Origin: Cercophora sp. LCS_1
Taxonomy: Eukaryota > Ascomycota > Sordariomycetes > Sordariales > Lasiosphaeriaceae
NCBI GenBank assembly: GCA_036250225.1
Contig: JAPZLL010000023.1
Span: forward strand, 518,253 to 582,252
DNA length: 64,000 nucleotides
Direction: 5' to 3'
Under the pieces are notes generated by a model that saw nothing but the letters and a program-made list of their open reading frames with translations, had not been told where the DNA came from and did no database searches. Numbering within the stretch: position 1 is the stretch's first letter; every line of letters starts with the position of its first letter. A program made the translations under genes and the position numbers. Positions 23,773 through 35,136 of the stretch are shown here, in pieces.

Positions 23773-25349
23773 ATGCAAGCCTTTTCGGTTTTTGTTCGAC
23801 GTCCTGTCATCCCACCAAGTAGTTTAGCTGCTTCAAGTCGACTTCAGACCCTCTCCAGACATTTCTCCAAGACCAGACTCGCCATGGCGCCCGTTTCTAA
23901 GGAGACGGACTTTCTCGTCATCGGCGGAGGCAGCGGTGGCCTCGGGGCTGCGCGCGCCGCTAGTGCAAAGTATGGAATCAAGACTATGGTTGTCGAGGGT
24001 AGTAGGTTAGGAGGAACATGCGTCAATGTCGGGTATGTGCTTCTCCTGATCCCTTGGTGCTCTCCTAGAGGTACTAACAATGCCGCAGCTGCGTCCCCAA
24101 AAAGGTCACATTCAACGCCGCCGCGATCGCCGAGACGATACACCAAGCCAAGTCTTACGGCTTCAATGTTCAAGAGACAGCCCCTTTCAGCTGGGACATC
24201 TTCAAGGAGAAGAGGGATGCCTACATCAAGCGGCTGAACGGGATCTACGAGCGTAACCTGGCAAACGACAAGGTGGAATATGTCCACGGCTGGGCGAAGC
24301 TGACTTCCCCCAACTCGGTCGAGATTACACTGGACGACGGGACCAAGACAACCGTCAATGCCAAGAAGATTGTTCTGGCCACCGGCGGTCGTCCAACTAT
24401 CCCACCGGAGATTTCCGGCTCCGAGTACGGCATCAACAGCGACGGTTTCTTCGATATTGCCACGCTTCCCAAGAAGGTGGCGCTCGTCGGTGCCGGCTAC
24501 ATTGCTGTTGAGTTCGCTGGTATGTTCAACGCCCTGGGCGTCGAGACCCACCTGTTCATCCGCTATGATACCTTTCTCCGCCACTTCGACCCCATGGTTC
24601 AGGAGATAGTCACCAAGGAATACGAGCGCCTCGGGGTCCACGTTCACAAGCAGAGCAAACCCACCAAGATCGACAAGGACGAGAGCACGGGCAAGCTCAC
24701 TGTTCACTTCACCGAGAAGGGTTCCGAGGGCTCTGTGTCTGATGTGGACCACCTCATCTGGGCTGTTGGGCGCACACCGCAGACGGACAACGTTGGTATC
24801 GAAAGCACAGGCGTGAAGCTCAACGAGAAGGGCTACGTCGCCGTCGACAAGTTCCAAAACACAAACGTCGAAAACATCTATGCGCTCGGGGACATCACCG
24901 GGCAAGTTGAGCTCACCCCTGTGGCCATTGCAGCAGGACGTAAGCTGTCGGCACGGCTCTTCGGGCCCGAGCAGTTCCGCACGGCGTACCTCGACTATGA
25001 CAACATCCCATCTGTGGTGTTTGCCCACCCTGAGGTTGGTGCGATCGGACTTACCGAGCCCCAAGCTATTGAAAAGTATGGGAAGGAGAACCTGAAGATT
25101 TACAAGACCAATTTCACCGCCATGTATTATGCCATGATGGACCCTGAGCACAAGGGCCCAACTGCTTACAAGCTCATCACTGTCGGGCCGGAGGAGAAGA
25201 TTGTGGGAGTGCACATTTTGGGTCTGGGGAGCGGCGAGATGTTGCAGGGCTTTGGCGTTGCCGTCAAGATGGGCGCGACAAAGGCCGATTTCGACAATTG
25301 CGTGGCCATTCACCCTACGAGCGCAGAAGAGTTGGTAACCCTGAAGTAA
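23773..25349 (+). CDS. GLR1: Glutathione reductase, 506 aa (two possible starts)
   Basis: Exons 23773-24032 and 24089-25349. The FAD-binding motif FLVIGGGSGGLGAARAA is followed by the redox disulfide GGTCVNVGCVPKK, which spans the intron. The NADPH motif is ALVGAGYIAVEFAG, the second FAD motif IYALGDITG, and the C-terminal catalytic His-Glu is in AIHPTSAEEL. The enzyme reduces GSSG to GSH with NADPH. Two in-frame ATGs fit dual targeting. The first (23773) gives an Arg/Ser-rich presequence without acidic residues (MQAFSVFVRRPVIPPSSLAA...); the second (23884, MAPVSKETDFL) would give the cytosolic form, as known for yeast Glr1. Convergent neighbours are absent; COX8 follows in tandem. Confidence 0.95.
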
Positions 25350-25732
25350 GGTGTCAATTTGGTAGCGGATAATTTGACTGGGAATGATATCGGGCCAGTT
25401 TCATAGACGAGCTACAGCAAGCGCCAAATGCTTCATGAAAAGTTTAATGCGACTCAAAACCATCACTTTGCCACCATTTTTGTCCAATTCATTGTCGTGA
25501 TGCCCAATTTCACCCCCTGAATCATCCCCCGTTCTCGAACATCAAGTTGTAGCAGTAGCCTTACCTAATCATCTCCGGCGGTCCACAACCCACCCTCGCG
25601 CAGAAAGTCACACCACCAAGCGAATCCCGGCCAGCCGAAACCAAGCGTCACAGCTCCCGAATTTCCACCTCACCCAAGCAAAGAGCTCCAAACCACCCCC
25701 GTTCAACCCAAACGAACTCTCCACTCTCCAAG

Positions 25733-25791
25733 GTAACTCCGTCTCTACTCAATTGACCGAAACATCAATTGACTTGTCTTGTCTCCCAAAG
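25733..25791 (+). other. Probable 5' UTR intron directly before a start codon
   Basis: gtaact at 25733 and cccaaag at 25785-25791 bound a 59-nt intron whose acceptor abuts the ATG at 25792. Inference from consensus only; an mRNA would settle it. Confidence 0.45.
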
Positions 25792-26040
25792 ATGCTCGCC
25801 CGCGCTGCCATCCGCGCGGCTCCGCGCTCCGTCGCCCGCCGCGGCTTCCAGACCACTCGCGCCCAGCTCTCGTCGCCCTACCATTACCCCGAGGGTCCCC
25901 TGAACAATATCCCCTTTAACCCGCGCACCAAGTACTTTGCTTTCCGCTTCTGGGGGTTTATGGCTGTTGGGTTCGGCGCGCCGTTTGGTATTGCTGGTGC
26001 GTTATTATTCCTCTTGTTGAAGAAGATTCTGGGGAGATGA
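25792..26040 (+). CDS. Cytochrome c oxidase small subunit (Cox8/COX7C type), 82 aa
   Basis: A short single-exon gene. Residues 1-~24 are an Arg/Ala-rich mitochondrial presequence (MLARAAIRAAPRSVARRGFQ). A short matrix segment then leads to one membrane helix (FWGFMAVGFGAPFGIAGALLFLLLKK). The motif PFNPRTKYFAFRFWGF before the helix is typical of Cox8/COX7C. The subunit is a structural part of complex IV in the inner membrane. The start is the first ATG after the probable leader intron. The length is normal for the precursor. Confidence 0.85.
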   Translation: MLARAAIRAAPRSVARRGFQTTRAQLSSPYHYPEGPLNNIPFNPRTKYFAFRFWGFMAVGFGAPFGIAGALLFLLLKKILGR

Positions 26041-26850
26041 TCTTCTTGGGAATGTGTGGAACTATTCTATTTGCTAACAGAGGGAAATTTATAGCCTGGC
26101 AGACGTATCGTCCTCGCTCTTAAATGGGGGGGTTCTTTGCGAGATTTGAGAGAGGGAGGATTGGGCTTGGGTTGTATGAAAGAGGGAGAACAGGGATAGA
26201 TCCGGGGGTGCGGTTGGTTGTGTATATGGTACCGACGATAGATCATCAACCTGATGTTTCTTTTTCTCTCTACCATGATTGAATTAGTGATGTGAATTGG
26301 GTGGGGGTGGAGTTGAAGATGGAGCTGAAGGGCGGTGGGAACTTGGGATGCTGGGATGAGTTGGAATTGGGGCATGCTTTGGCGCTTTGCGTGGAAAGGG
26401 GCTGTCAGGTGTTTGCTTTACGGGTCTAGTAGGAGCTTCAACTGAACTGTTGTCGTTACGTAGGTTAAAGCTTTGGAGCAGAGGGTTTACCCTGGGATCC
26501 GAAAGAGTTTACGACTGTCAAACGCCATTGAGTGGGGGGAATAGGAACTTCGACCGAAAATACAGAAAAAAAATCGTACTGCACACAGGAATTGGCCAGT
26601 TCCGGGTCAAGTTGTTGAACAGACTTCATCCTGGAGCTCGAAGCTCTTCAGTGACATATTGTGCACGGACCACGCATAGGTACGTTTCGACTGCGGCGAC
26701 CTTGCCTCGTGGTTCACCCCTCCAACACCAACCAAGACCTGACCAACAAGTCGAGAGCCACACTTCGACCTGAGCTGGCGCTACACCACCACGGAATGTC
26801 CTGAAAGATCACGATAGCACCGCACTGCCTTGCGGCAACAGGGAACCAAG
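26041..26850. other. Intergenic region before SEC6
   Basis: Holds the oxidase-subunit 3' UTR and the SEC6 promoter. The open frame at 26387-26773 has no recognisable content and was not accepted. Confidence 0.5.
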
Positions 26851-29106
26851 ATGGACGTGCCGCCGGTCAACCTGGCCGAGCTCCTGCGGCACCCCGACGA
26901 CCTCGACAAGATCGCCGGTCTCAAGGCCGAGTTTACGCGCAAAAAGACGGCCGTCGACTCCCAGCTGCGCAGCGGCCTGCGCGAACAGCTCGAAACCACC
27001 CAGTCCGGCATGAGCGGTCTCTCGGACGGCCAAAAGACGGTGCAGCAGATAAAGGACGAGATGATGAAGATCGATAAGATATGCTCCGAGTCGCAGAACA
27101 TGATCAAGGACTTTGCAACCATCAACTTGGTGTCGCAGGCCCACCGCAACTTTGGTGCCGTCGAGACCATGCGCCGCAACCTCGACACCTTCAACGACCG
27201 TCTCAATGCCGTCCAGGACATGCTGCGCGAGGATGACGAGGACGCCGAGAACATGCCCAACCTGTTGGCCGTGCACTACGAGCTGACGCAGCTGCGCAAT
27301 ATTCGAGACGATGCGATCGAGCAAATACAGCGCGGCGACGATCCCAGCTTGCAGTCGACTTTGGAGTACTACTTTGAGCGCCTGGACGAGGCCATCGTCT
27401 TGTTCGACGACCACATCAATCTGATCGCTAGGAGTTTGGTCAGCTTGGTTACGGCAGATAACCCCGGCCTTGTTGTGCGGTTTGCCCTTATTATCGAAGC
27501 GGAGGAGAAGAGCGACCAGCGGGTTCTGGCGCTGCAGGAGGCGCTCAAGGACCACAAGGAGATCGCGACGCGGTTCCAGAGCATCACGGATGGGGCCAAG
27601 ACGGTTAGGGGATACAAGGAGAAGTTCCTCGAGGCTGTCAGGGCGCAGGCTGAAGAGCAGTTTACAGAAAGCAGAGAACAGTTTCTCGGCGATCCTGGGT
27701 TATTAGAAAAGAATCTGAAATGGTTCTTCAACGACTTAAACGCCGTCAGGTTGGGTATGGTACAGCTCATGCCCAAAAAGTGGAAGATCTTCCGAACGTT
27801 CAGCGGCATCTACCACAACCTGATGCACGACTTTCTAGTCAAACTCATCGACGACCCAGAAAGTACCTCGGCACACACGCTCGAGATCATCAGCTGGCCA
27901 GAAAAGTACTACCGCAAGATGACCAAACTCGGCCTGAAGCAGGAGGAGCTTACACCACATGTCATCGATAACCGCGAGACAGAACTTGTGCGCGACTTCC
28001 GTGCCCTCATCATCAAGTTCCTCGACGAATGGATCGACCGGATTTACATTCAAGAACAAAAGGATTTTATCAACCGCAACGCCGAGGGCGCCAATCTGGA
28101 TCAAGACGAGTATGGCTTCTTCCGCACCAAGAACCTGGTCGATCTATGGACCATGCTACGGGAGCAAGTCGATGCGGCCGCCAACTCCAAGCGCGCGGAC
28201 GTGGTTGAGGGTGTCATTGACGCCATGATCCAGCGCCTGCGCACCCGCCAGCAAACCTGGCAAAAGATGCTCGAAGACGAAGCCTCGCGCTACGAAAGCG
28301 GCAAGGTCATCGAACTAGAAGGCTTCCAGCCGCTACAGGACTGGCTCGTCGCCACAGCAAATGACCAAATCGCCTGCATCGACGACGCCGAGGACGAAGG
28401 CCGCCTCGGCTACCTCTCCGACTTCCGCCGCAAGTTTAGCGAAATAGTCACAAGCACCTACCTGGAGCGCATCGACACCGATATTGCCACACTCCGCGAC
28501 GGCTACGTCGATCTGAGCACATGGTGCATGACCAAGTTCGCCCAGCTCGTCTTTACCGTCGACTTTGTCGCCGTCATGCCCGAGTTTTTTACACCAAAAT
28601 GGTATACCAGCACCGCCATGGCGCGCATGATCGCCACCTTTGAAGAATACGTCAGCGACTACAAACAAGTCCTGCACTTTTCCCTCGTCGACATTTTCGT
28701 CGAGATCTTTGCCGACGAGCTTCTCGTCCGCTATCTCTCGTCGGTGCGCAACAAGGGCGCCAAGTTTAGGCGGACAGATCCGATCGAGAACAAGATCATC
28801 GACGATCTGTCCACGGCCTTTGACTTCTTCCGTAGCCTTCCCAACGCAGAGGTCGGCAAGTCCATCATGGAGACGTGGCGCGTCACGGAGCCGTTCCTCC
28901 AGCTGTTGCTGGTGGAAAAGGAACGTGTGCCCGATGCGTTTGCCCAGTTCAAGACGGAGTATTGGGATTTGCAGATTAGCTGGGTCGAAGCGGTATTACG
29001 GTCAAGAGACGACTTTGAAAGAAGCATGCTCAATGCCGTCAAGGCGAGGGCAGCGCAGATGGATGTAGTCAGGGGTCCGGAGACCATCATGAGCAAGGTC
29101 AAGTGA
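26851..29106 (+). CDS. SEC6: Exocyst complex component Sec6, 751 aa
   Basis: Single exon over its full length. The N terminus is a long helical, coiled-coil-forming region (KTVQQIKDEMMKIDKICSES, then FGAVETMRRNLDTF). The rest is the helical-bundle Sec6 domain, recognisable by WFFNDLNAVRLGMVQLMPKK, LRDGYVDLSTWCMTKFAQLV, HFSLVDIFVEIFADELLVRY and a C-terminal LQISWVEAVLRSRDDFERSML. Sec6 is a core subunit of the octameric exocyst, which tethers secretory vesicles at the plasma membrane; in hyphae this is at the growing tip. Length matches the yeast and animal proteins. The start is the first ATG in frame (MDVPPVNLAEL). It is convergent with IMA1. Confidence 0.95.
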   Translation: MDVPPVNLAELLRHPDDLDKIAGLKAEFTRKKTAVDSQLRSGLREQLETTQSGMSGLSDGQKTVQQIKDEMMKIDKICSESQNMIKDFATINLVSQAHRNFGAVETMRRNLDTFNDRLNAVQDMLREDDEDAENMPNLLAVHYELTQLRNIRDDAIEQIQRGDDPSLQSTLEYYFERLDEAIVLFDDHINLIARSLVSLVTADNPGLVVRFALIIEAEEKSDQRVLALQEALKDHKEIATRFQSITDGAKTVRGYKEKFLEAVRAQAEEQFTESREQFLGDPGLLEKNLKWFFNDLNAVRLGMVQLMPKKWKIFRTFSGIYHNLMHDFLVKLIDDPESTSAHTLEIISWPEKYYRKMTKLGLKQEELTPHVIDNRETELVRDFRALIIKFLDEWIDRIYIQEQKDFINRNAEGANLDQDEYGFFRTKNLVDLWTMLREQVDAAANSKRADVVEGVIDAMIQRLRTRQQTWQKMLEDEASRYESGKVIELEGFQPLQDWLVATANDQIACIDDAEDEGRLGYLSDFRRKFSEIVTSTYLERIDTDIATLRDGYVDLSTWCMTKFAQLVFTVDFVAVMPEFFTPKWYTSTAMARMIATFEEYVSDYKQVLHFSLVDIFVEIFADELLVRYLSSVRNKGAKFRRTDPIENKIIDDLSTAFDFFRSLPNAEVGKSIMETWRVTEPFLQLLLVEKERVPDAFAQFKTEYWDLQISWVEAVLRSRDDFERSMLNAVKARAAQMDVVRGPETIMSKVK

Positions 29107-29520
29107 TGAAGGTAGCAGCTGCATAATTGGTGGTTTGGTTTTTTTTATTTATAGCAAGGCAAGCAGGGCGATTCGCGCGGAGTTTGTGGTGTTTTGGCAT
29201 ATATACTACAAGTTTCTTATTTCTCGGGTTCACACGGGGCAATCTATGTTCGTGTTTAGATCAGAGAGAGAAGAAAAAAAATGCGGTTCCTCCAGGTTTA
29301 TATGTGTATCGTATTGTATTGTACACCCACTTCCTGAAAAAAATGTTCTACAATGCCTCTATGTCCGTTTGTTCAGGTTCGTTCTGATTCTTCCTCGCCC
29401 CAATCCTAAACTCCGTTTCATGTGACTTGCCCTCCCGTTATTATAAGCACACCAAAAACAAGTCGTAAAAGACGTTGAGAGTCATGAATCCATCATTAAG
29501 CTTAGAAACCCAGAACTAGT
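29107..29520. other. Shared 3' region of SEC6 and IMA1
   Basis: Convergent intergenic stretch, AT-rich with several A and T tracts. No coding sequence was seen. Confidence 0.5.
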
Positions 29521-31258
29521 CTAGTCCTTCTTGCTACCGCCGCCAGACAAGAAGCCAAACCACCCCCGTTTCTCCCGCTCTTCTCTCTCACGCTCCTCTT
29601 GACTGAGACTGAAGCTCTGTCCAAACATGTCGCTCAGCGAGTTTCGCGGGTCGGTCTCCCCGCCAGGTGGGAAAAACTTGGGTTGGCGAAACTCCCAGCC
29701 TCTTGACGGCTCCTCCGCCTCCTGGCTCTGTTGCTGTTGCTGTATCCTCGGTTGTTGTTCTTTCTGCTGCTGTCCGAACCCGAATGCCTTTGGCCCGGAA
29801 ACCTTGCGCTCCCTGGACTGTCCGCCGATGGGCTTGAAAGCGAGGTGAGCGGGCGGTACCGGCGCCGGAGGGATTTTGGCCCAGAAGGCGTTGGTGCGCT
29901 GCTGCTGCTGCTGCTGCTTGGATGGCTCGGTAAAGGCGTTGAAGGCGCGGTGTCGGGATACTGTGGGCGACCACTCCATCTCTTCGGGGTACTGGACCGG
30001 CGGGGCGTTGAGGTTGAGGCCGTTGAGATCGACTGAGTCGCGGCGCGTATTTTGGAGAGCGGTACGAGCGAGGTTGGGCTGCGGTGCGCGGGGCATGAAG
30101 AGGTTGTCGCCGTCGGGAATGACGGGGCTTGGGGGGCGGAGAGGGTCGGGTGGTGAAGTGGAAATCTCGTCGAGAAGTTCAGAGAGAGATTTCTTCTCGT
30201 CTGGTTTGGGGGTGTTGGGTCGCGGCGACTGATGAGATAGGAGGGGCTGCTTCGTGGGTTGGAAAAGAGGCGCCATGTCGATGCGGATAGCGCGGCGGGA
30301 GAGGAGGACGATCTTGGTGGGTTAGTGTGTGGATGGAAAGCGGGAGGTAGGATGGGCTTACAAGCAAGGTGAAGGCCGCTGTGAAAGCGTGACCTGCTAA
30401 CTGCATATTAAACAGCTTTGGGTCTGGGAAGGTCAAGGACTCGGACTTCGGGAGTAGCACTCTCACGGTAACGGTAATGATCTGGTATAGGTACCAGCTT
30501 GGCACACCGTTGATGTGCTTCGTGAAGCCGCGAACGACTTGCGGGAAGTGCGGATTCCACCATGAACCAAGTATGGTCAACCATATGCTCCATCTCATTA
30601 GCCGCTCCGGTTCTAGGAGGAATCTCAGCAGAGGAGAACCGCCACTAGACTCTGCATACAGCATCTCCAGAAGAGTAACATGCCAACCGAGCTGGAGAAA
30701 GAGTGCGCCAACCCAGAGCCAACGCCCTGCCATGTCAAAGAAGTCCAGCCAACTCCGACCCTTGACCTGCTTCCTAGCCGTGGAGCTCCTCTCGATCATG
30801 CGGCGCAAGACATCTGTCTTGGCGGTATAGGCGGCCTGTTCCAGACGCTGCCGCACCTTGGGCTCGCACTCGGCGCATATTTGCGGGTATTGTTTCTCTT
30901 GGTTATTGCGGAAGCGGTAGTAGTCCTTCTCCAACTTTTCGTATTCGGGGTCGTCCGGGTCGGGCAGGTACTGGGCTAGCGATGCGCGCAGCAGGTGTTG
31001 GTTCCTGATGCACTTGTCGCAAAAGATTGCGCCGGTGGGACTCGAGGGCGGCGACATGGCGCGCGACACCGCGTACTTAGCGGGCGTCGCCTCCTTATCG
31101 GTCGCAACGGGGGGATCGGTGATGTCGCCATTGTGGTCAAGGTAGTTGGTTGCTTCGCAACTTGGACAATCGAATTGCCGGGTCTTGCCGTCATAGGGTG
31201 CTGACTGCTTCCGCCCGCAGTAAAAGCAAGAGAGGTATCGAGTCCGGAGTCGAGCCAT
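29521..31258 (-). CDS. Inner nuclear membrane protein Ima1-like, 562 aa
   Basis: Exons 31258-30362 and 30312-29521 join in frame (AAFTLL/IVLLSRRAIRIDMAP). The N terminus has paired CxxC zinc-binding motifs (CFYCGRK, CPSCEAT) followed by CDKC and CAEC pairs. This is the signature of the Ima1 N-terminal domain found in fission-yeast Ima1 and animal NET5/Samp1. Several membrane segments follow (DMAGRWLWVGALFLQLGWHV; RLMRWSIWLTILGSWW; then the region around the intron). The second half is a long nucleoplasmic or cytosolic tail with poly-Gln runs and an Arg/Glu-rich end. Ima1 proteins link the nuclear envelope to chromatin and the cytoskeleton. Start: the first ATG, at the zinc domain. Confidence 0.85.
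29898..29918. repeat. GCT/CAG trinucleotide tract in the Ima1 tail
   Basis: Repeated gct on the plus strand encodes six consecutive Gln in the minus-strand gene. Two further, shorter Gln-rich tracts lie nearby at about 29725-29775. Likely length-polymorphic. Confidence 0.7.
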
Positions 31259-32446
31259 TTTGCAGGTTGCTGCGTGCCTCTAATCGAGTCTTTGCATTGT
31301 GTATCCAGATCTTTTTTTTTTTTTTTTTATGTGTATGGACAATATCGGCGCCCAACAGGAGCGACTCGGCGGGTGGAAAGCTTGGAAGGTAGAGAGGAGA
31401 TTCTGCCGGGCGGTCGTGATTTTCCAGAGCTCACTCGCAGCCCCTGGGTGGTCTTGCCGCTGTGCTGAAAAACAAGGCGCTCCACCGATGTCATTGGGTG
31501 TGACGAAAAGTGGGTCATTCAGCCGCCTCCAGGGGAACGCGCAGGGGCCAGATGATCTGCCAAGAGCCAACGCCCCCAAAGCACTGATGGAACACCGGTA
31601 CGTACCGAACCTAACAAGCTCTCTCAAATCAGAATACCTTCGGTCGTCATTCTTGTCAACACGAATTTGAGATTGGCTTCCAGCCAGCCTTCGTTCTATC
31701 AAGCCTGAAGTTTCGGCGACATCAGTACATTCTAGCCTGCGGCATTCCTGTTTTTTTTTCGTTACCACTCTTTCAGGCATTGAAGCCAGATTTCCTGAAC
31801 AGTTGAGACTCCCCGACAGCCTGAGCAGGCGCTTCCGACGACAATCTCTCCACGCTGGATATCACGCTCGCTCATGTTTCTGCTTCTAATCACTCGTTCT
31901 GATTCAAAGTCGCCCAGTTTTCGGTAGGAAATAATTTTGTTATTGCTACATTCTTCAAACTCAACCACTAACACAACCACAGTCTGCCTACAATCAAAGT
32001 TGCTCACTACTGAGGCTATTCCCAATTCCAGTTATCCAGGCAGAGTTTCTGTCATAGGATATCTGGAATTCCCCTTGAATTTGGTCACTAGGGCGACCTT
32101 GATTCTGGAAGGCTTACGATTTACCCCTATTTTGGCTTTGTTTACTTTCGGCCCCTTTCCAAGTCGAGCCAAACACCAACCACACCATCGCATTTGCTTC
32201 TGCAGCACCCCTTCAGCAGCACCGCTCAACCGTCACCGCATAGTCGTTGATGATAACATCCCTGCTCTGAACTTTACCAAACCTCCCAGCGAAGACGAAA
32301 ACTCTCCCTCCGTCACTGCAACCTCTGGCCCCATTGGCCCGGATACAGCAGAAGTTTCACTCAGTAGTAGCCACCAACAGGCGCCCTCGCCTAATAAAAG
32401 CTCTTCCACACGGCGACCTTCGCAACCAAGTGGCCAAACCGACAAG
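31259..32446. promoter_or_regulatory. Divergent region between IMA1 and ALG14
   Basis: 1.2 kb without a convincing gene. A 17-base T run at 31312-31328 lies just upstream of IMA1. The ALG14 frame is open for 170 codons before its first ATG, but that stretch has no ATG and no family resemblance, so it is read as leader. Confidence 0.4.
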
Positions 32447-33527
32447 ATGCTGCTGGGAACCTTCCAAGTATTCGGTGAAGGTTGCTTCACAGTATCTCTC
32501 TTCTTCTGGCTTTTCGCGTTCTTCGGAGCAGTCTTTATCGTCTTCGTTGTTTCTCTCTCCTGGCTCATCGCTAGCGCAGCCGTTTTCGGTGGTCTCATTG
32601 TTGTAAGTGGGTTTAGTTACATCTACGGCTTGCTTCTGAGCTGAGCCGAAGAGAACAGCATACTGACTGAAGCAGCTCCGCCATTTTCAGGTCAAGGGCA
32701 TACGATATCTCAGCGCTTCCAACTGGTTATCTCGCCCTGACCCAAATGCCCCAGGACCAGACCTCAGCAAGGTTCCGGCTGTCTACTTCCTCTACGTCAT
32801 GGGCTCTGGTGGCCACAGCGCTGAGATGATCGAAACGGTGAAGCAAAAATTCCGTGGATACAAGAACCAGCATCGCCGATACGTTGTTACATCAGGAGAT
32901 AAGAGCTCCCAAGATATGATTCTTCGACTGGTATGTGATACCCGGTGTCCGTTTGCTTCACATTGCTTTACATTCCTTTCGTCTCATGTTGTCTTGAAAA
33001 CTACTTGTAAATGTAATATGTACCTATGCATGCTCTAATAGCTCATGTAGGAAGCGCAAATTGCGGATGCGTACCCCAACGGAGGAGCCGGCACTTTTGA
33101 TGTGTTTGCGGTCAAGCGGGCCCGAGCCGTGCACCAGTCTCTCCTGACTTCCCCGTATACTTGTCTGATCGCAGCGATGCACGCCGCCAACGCGCTCACG
33201 CGGGCGCCCAACGAGCGGCCGGCCCGGAGGTTCGGTACGGAGTTCAAGTACCCGCACGTAATCGTGACCAACGGGCCGGCCACCGGCTTCATTATCGGAC
33301 TGGTAGCCCACGTGCTAAAGGTCTTTTTCTTTGCGCCGCAGAACCGCCTTAAGACGGTGTACATCGAGTCCTGGGCCAGGACAGAGACCTTGAGTCTTAC
33401 TGGCAAGCTATTCCTGTGGACGGGAATCGCCAACGTGTTTGGCGTCCAGCACCAGGACCTGGCAAGGGCCATCCCCGGCGCTGAGTATGTCGGACAAGTC
33501 ACAGGCAGGTTGACGCCCGTAGGTTAG
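32447..33527 (+). CDS. ALG14: UDP-GlcNAc transferase subunit Alg14, 290 aa
   Basis: Exons 32447-32602, 32691-32930 and 33051-33527, all phase 0. A hydrophobic N terminus (FTVSLFFWLFAFFGAVFIVF and a second segment) anchors the protein in the ER membrane. The glycosyltransferase-like fold follows with VYFLYVMGSGGHSAEMIETV (glycine-rich loop), RRYVVTSGDKSS, FDVFAVKRARAVHQS, PHVIVTNGPATGF and KTVYIESWARTETLSLTGKL. Alg14 recruits the catalytic subunit Alg13 to the ER and together they add the second GlcNAc to the dolichol-linked oligosaccharide. The ORF is convergent with mS23 and somewhat longer than yeast Alg14 because of the N terminus. Confidence 0.93.
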
Positions 33528-33874
33528 GGACCACCGCTTCCTTCCTACGTGCGGGTGCCCTACAAACCGCGTGATGAATACGAGTAACATATGTGAACCC
33601 AGTAGGTACAGTGGGTCAAGAATGATGCAATAGTTCGGGAAGCAGTTCAAGGGCGTTGGGGCCGGGAGTCATGGCGTTTTAAGGGGTATGATACCAAGGT
33701 ACGGGCATTGTCCGGGGGCAGCTACAGAGGAAGAATTGGCGTTCACGGTTGAGTTTACATTTTGTTTATGGTACATTTCAGGTGTCTATGCCTATGGTAC
33801 ATGAATACAAGTGGTTGAATCCGGCAATACCAGCGGATAGCCACGCATCTTCTCCTGTTGTATCAGCGACGCGA
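33528..33874. other. Shared 3' region of ALG14 and mS23
   Basis: 347 bp convergent spacer; no gene seen. Confidence 0.5.
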
Positions 33875-34689
33875 TCATGCAGGCACTGTTTCTGGTGTCG
33901 CCGCCATATCCCCAGGCATCGGTGTCTCCTCCTCGACCGGCGCCGCGCCTGTCGTATCAGCGTCCAGAGCCTGGATCCTGGAAATCTCATCCGTCGCCCA
34001 GCTCTTCCAGCGCTCGTACTGCATATCCTCAAGCTGCATACCAACCTGTATATACGTCTTGCCAAAGTAACCGCCCACCACGCTGGCCTCCTCGACCGCT
34101 ATCCTCCGCTCAATGTCCTCCCGGTGCCTCAGTGCGTAGAACTCTTTCCGCGCAATATCATACGCCTTTTCCTTGGTCAATCCCTGGTTCTCCATCAACC
34201 ACAGCTGCCTCTGAACCACACTAACCAAACCGTTAGTCCCCTTTGCTCGGCCAATATATCGAATCGGCGTGAAAAAAGAACTCACCACTCGCCACTCAGC
34301 TGCATCCCAGGCTGTCGAACTCCCGTGCTCCAGTCCGCATACCGCGCATCCATACCGTCCAGCTCAAAGATGTTCCGTGGCCTAGCCAACTCCCACGGGT
34401 GATCACGGAAAAACGTTCGTCGGAGCTCATCTTCGGGATACACGAGCTTCTTGGGCTGGAACAGCTTGCGGGGCCGGCGTGCGCGCGGGTCGATGGGCGT
34501 GTGTTGATGCGGGATCGGTCGGGTGAGGATCTCGGAGGGCGGCACCTGCTCGACGGCCTTGACCCAGGCCGGCGGTGGTGGGTTGGGTCGTGATTCGGCA
34601 CCAGCCCTCCCCCTTTGAACGTGAAGCTGAACGCCGGCGAACTCGCGCGCCGTCTGCAGGATCCGCGCTGCGCGGAAGTTGCGGCCCAT
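33875..34689 (-). CDS. RSM25: Mitochondrial small-subunit ribosomal protein mS23 (Rsm25), 249 aa
   Basis: Exons 34689-34286 and 34220-33875. The intron splits a Cys codon; the acceptor used (ggttag) restores the family segment CVVQRQLWLME. The N terminus is basic (MGRNFRAARILQTAREF). PRKLFQPKKLVYPEDELRRTFFRDHPWELARPR, shown here in part, is the mS23 core, followed by the helical C-terminal region (KAYDIARKEFYALRHRED). The tail after residue ~215 is acidic and low complexity. It is a structural component of the mitoribosome small subunit. It is divergent from a PPR protein gene, also likely mitochondrial, across 447 bp. Confidence 0.9.
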
Positions 34690-35136
34690 TGTGAACTGGC
34701 TTGCTGTTTTGGTTGACGCCCGAGCTGGCTATCACGAACGAGGCCCTCCGGTTTTCGAGGCGTCGAGTTTGGGTCCGATGTTTCGACTTTAAAAGTGGAG
34801 CCTCTGCCGTTCGGGTTCCCAAGCAGTGGATAGGTCAATTGGGTGGCTACGGTATTTTCTGGGGCAGTTTTTTTTTGTAGCGGCAGAATTTTTGTCATCC
34901 CCTCTCACCAAGCCAAGTCATTGATTGACAGGGGTCGGGAAAGCTCAGACACAATCGCGATAAGCGGGACGGTTCAATCCCCTGGGCGACTTTTTTCGAG
35001 GTTGTTCAATTCAAGATCCATCCAACACCCCAGCGACAAGCTGCCATTCTCGCACCCCCCCGACAATCCAATCAATCCTGCCGGGGCAGTTACGAGGCTG
35101 GGCTGTCGGCAGGGCCAACATGGTTGACGACAGCTC
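34690..35136. promoter_or_regulatory. Bidirectional promoter between mS23 and PPR genes
   Basis: 447 bp separate the start codons of two genes transcribed apart, both predicted mitochondrial gene-expression factors. Shared control is an inference from arrangement. No specific site is assigned. Confidence 0.4.

Noticed and set aside
23844..25313. 489-codon open frame antisense to glutathione reductase
   Set aside because: It mirrors a G/C-ending codon gene and has no family resemblance; the sense strand carries all catalytic motifs.
29521..30276. Separate minus-strand gene beginning MAPLFQPTKQ
   Set aside because: The sequence joins in frame to the Ima1 first exon through a canonical 49-nt intron, so it is the tail of that gene.
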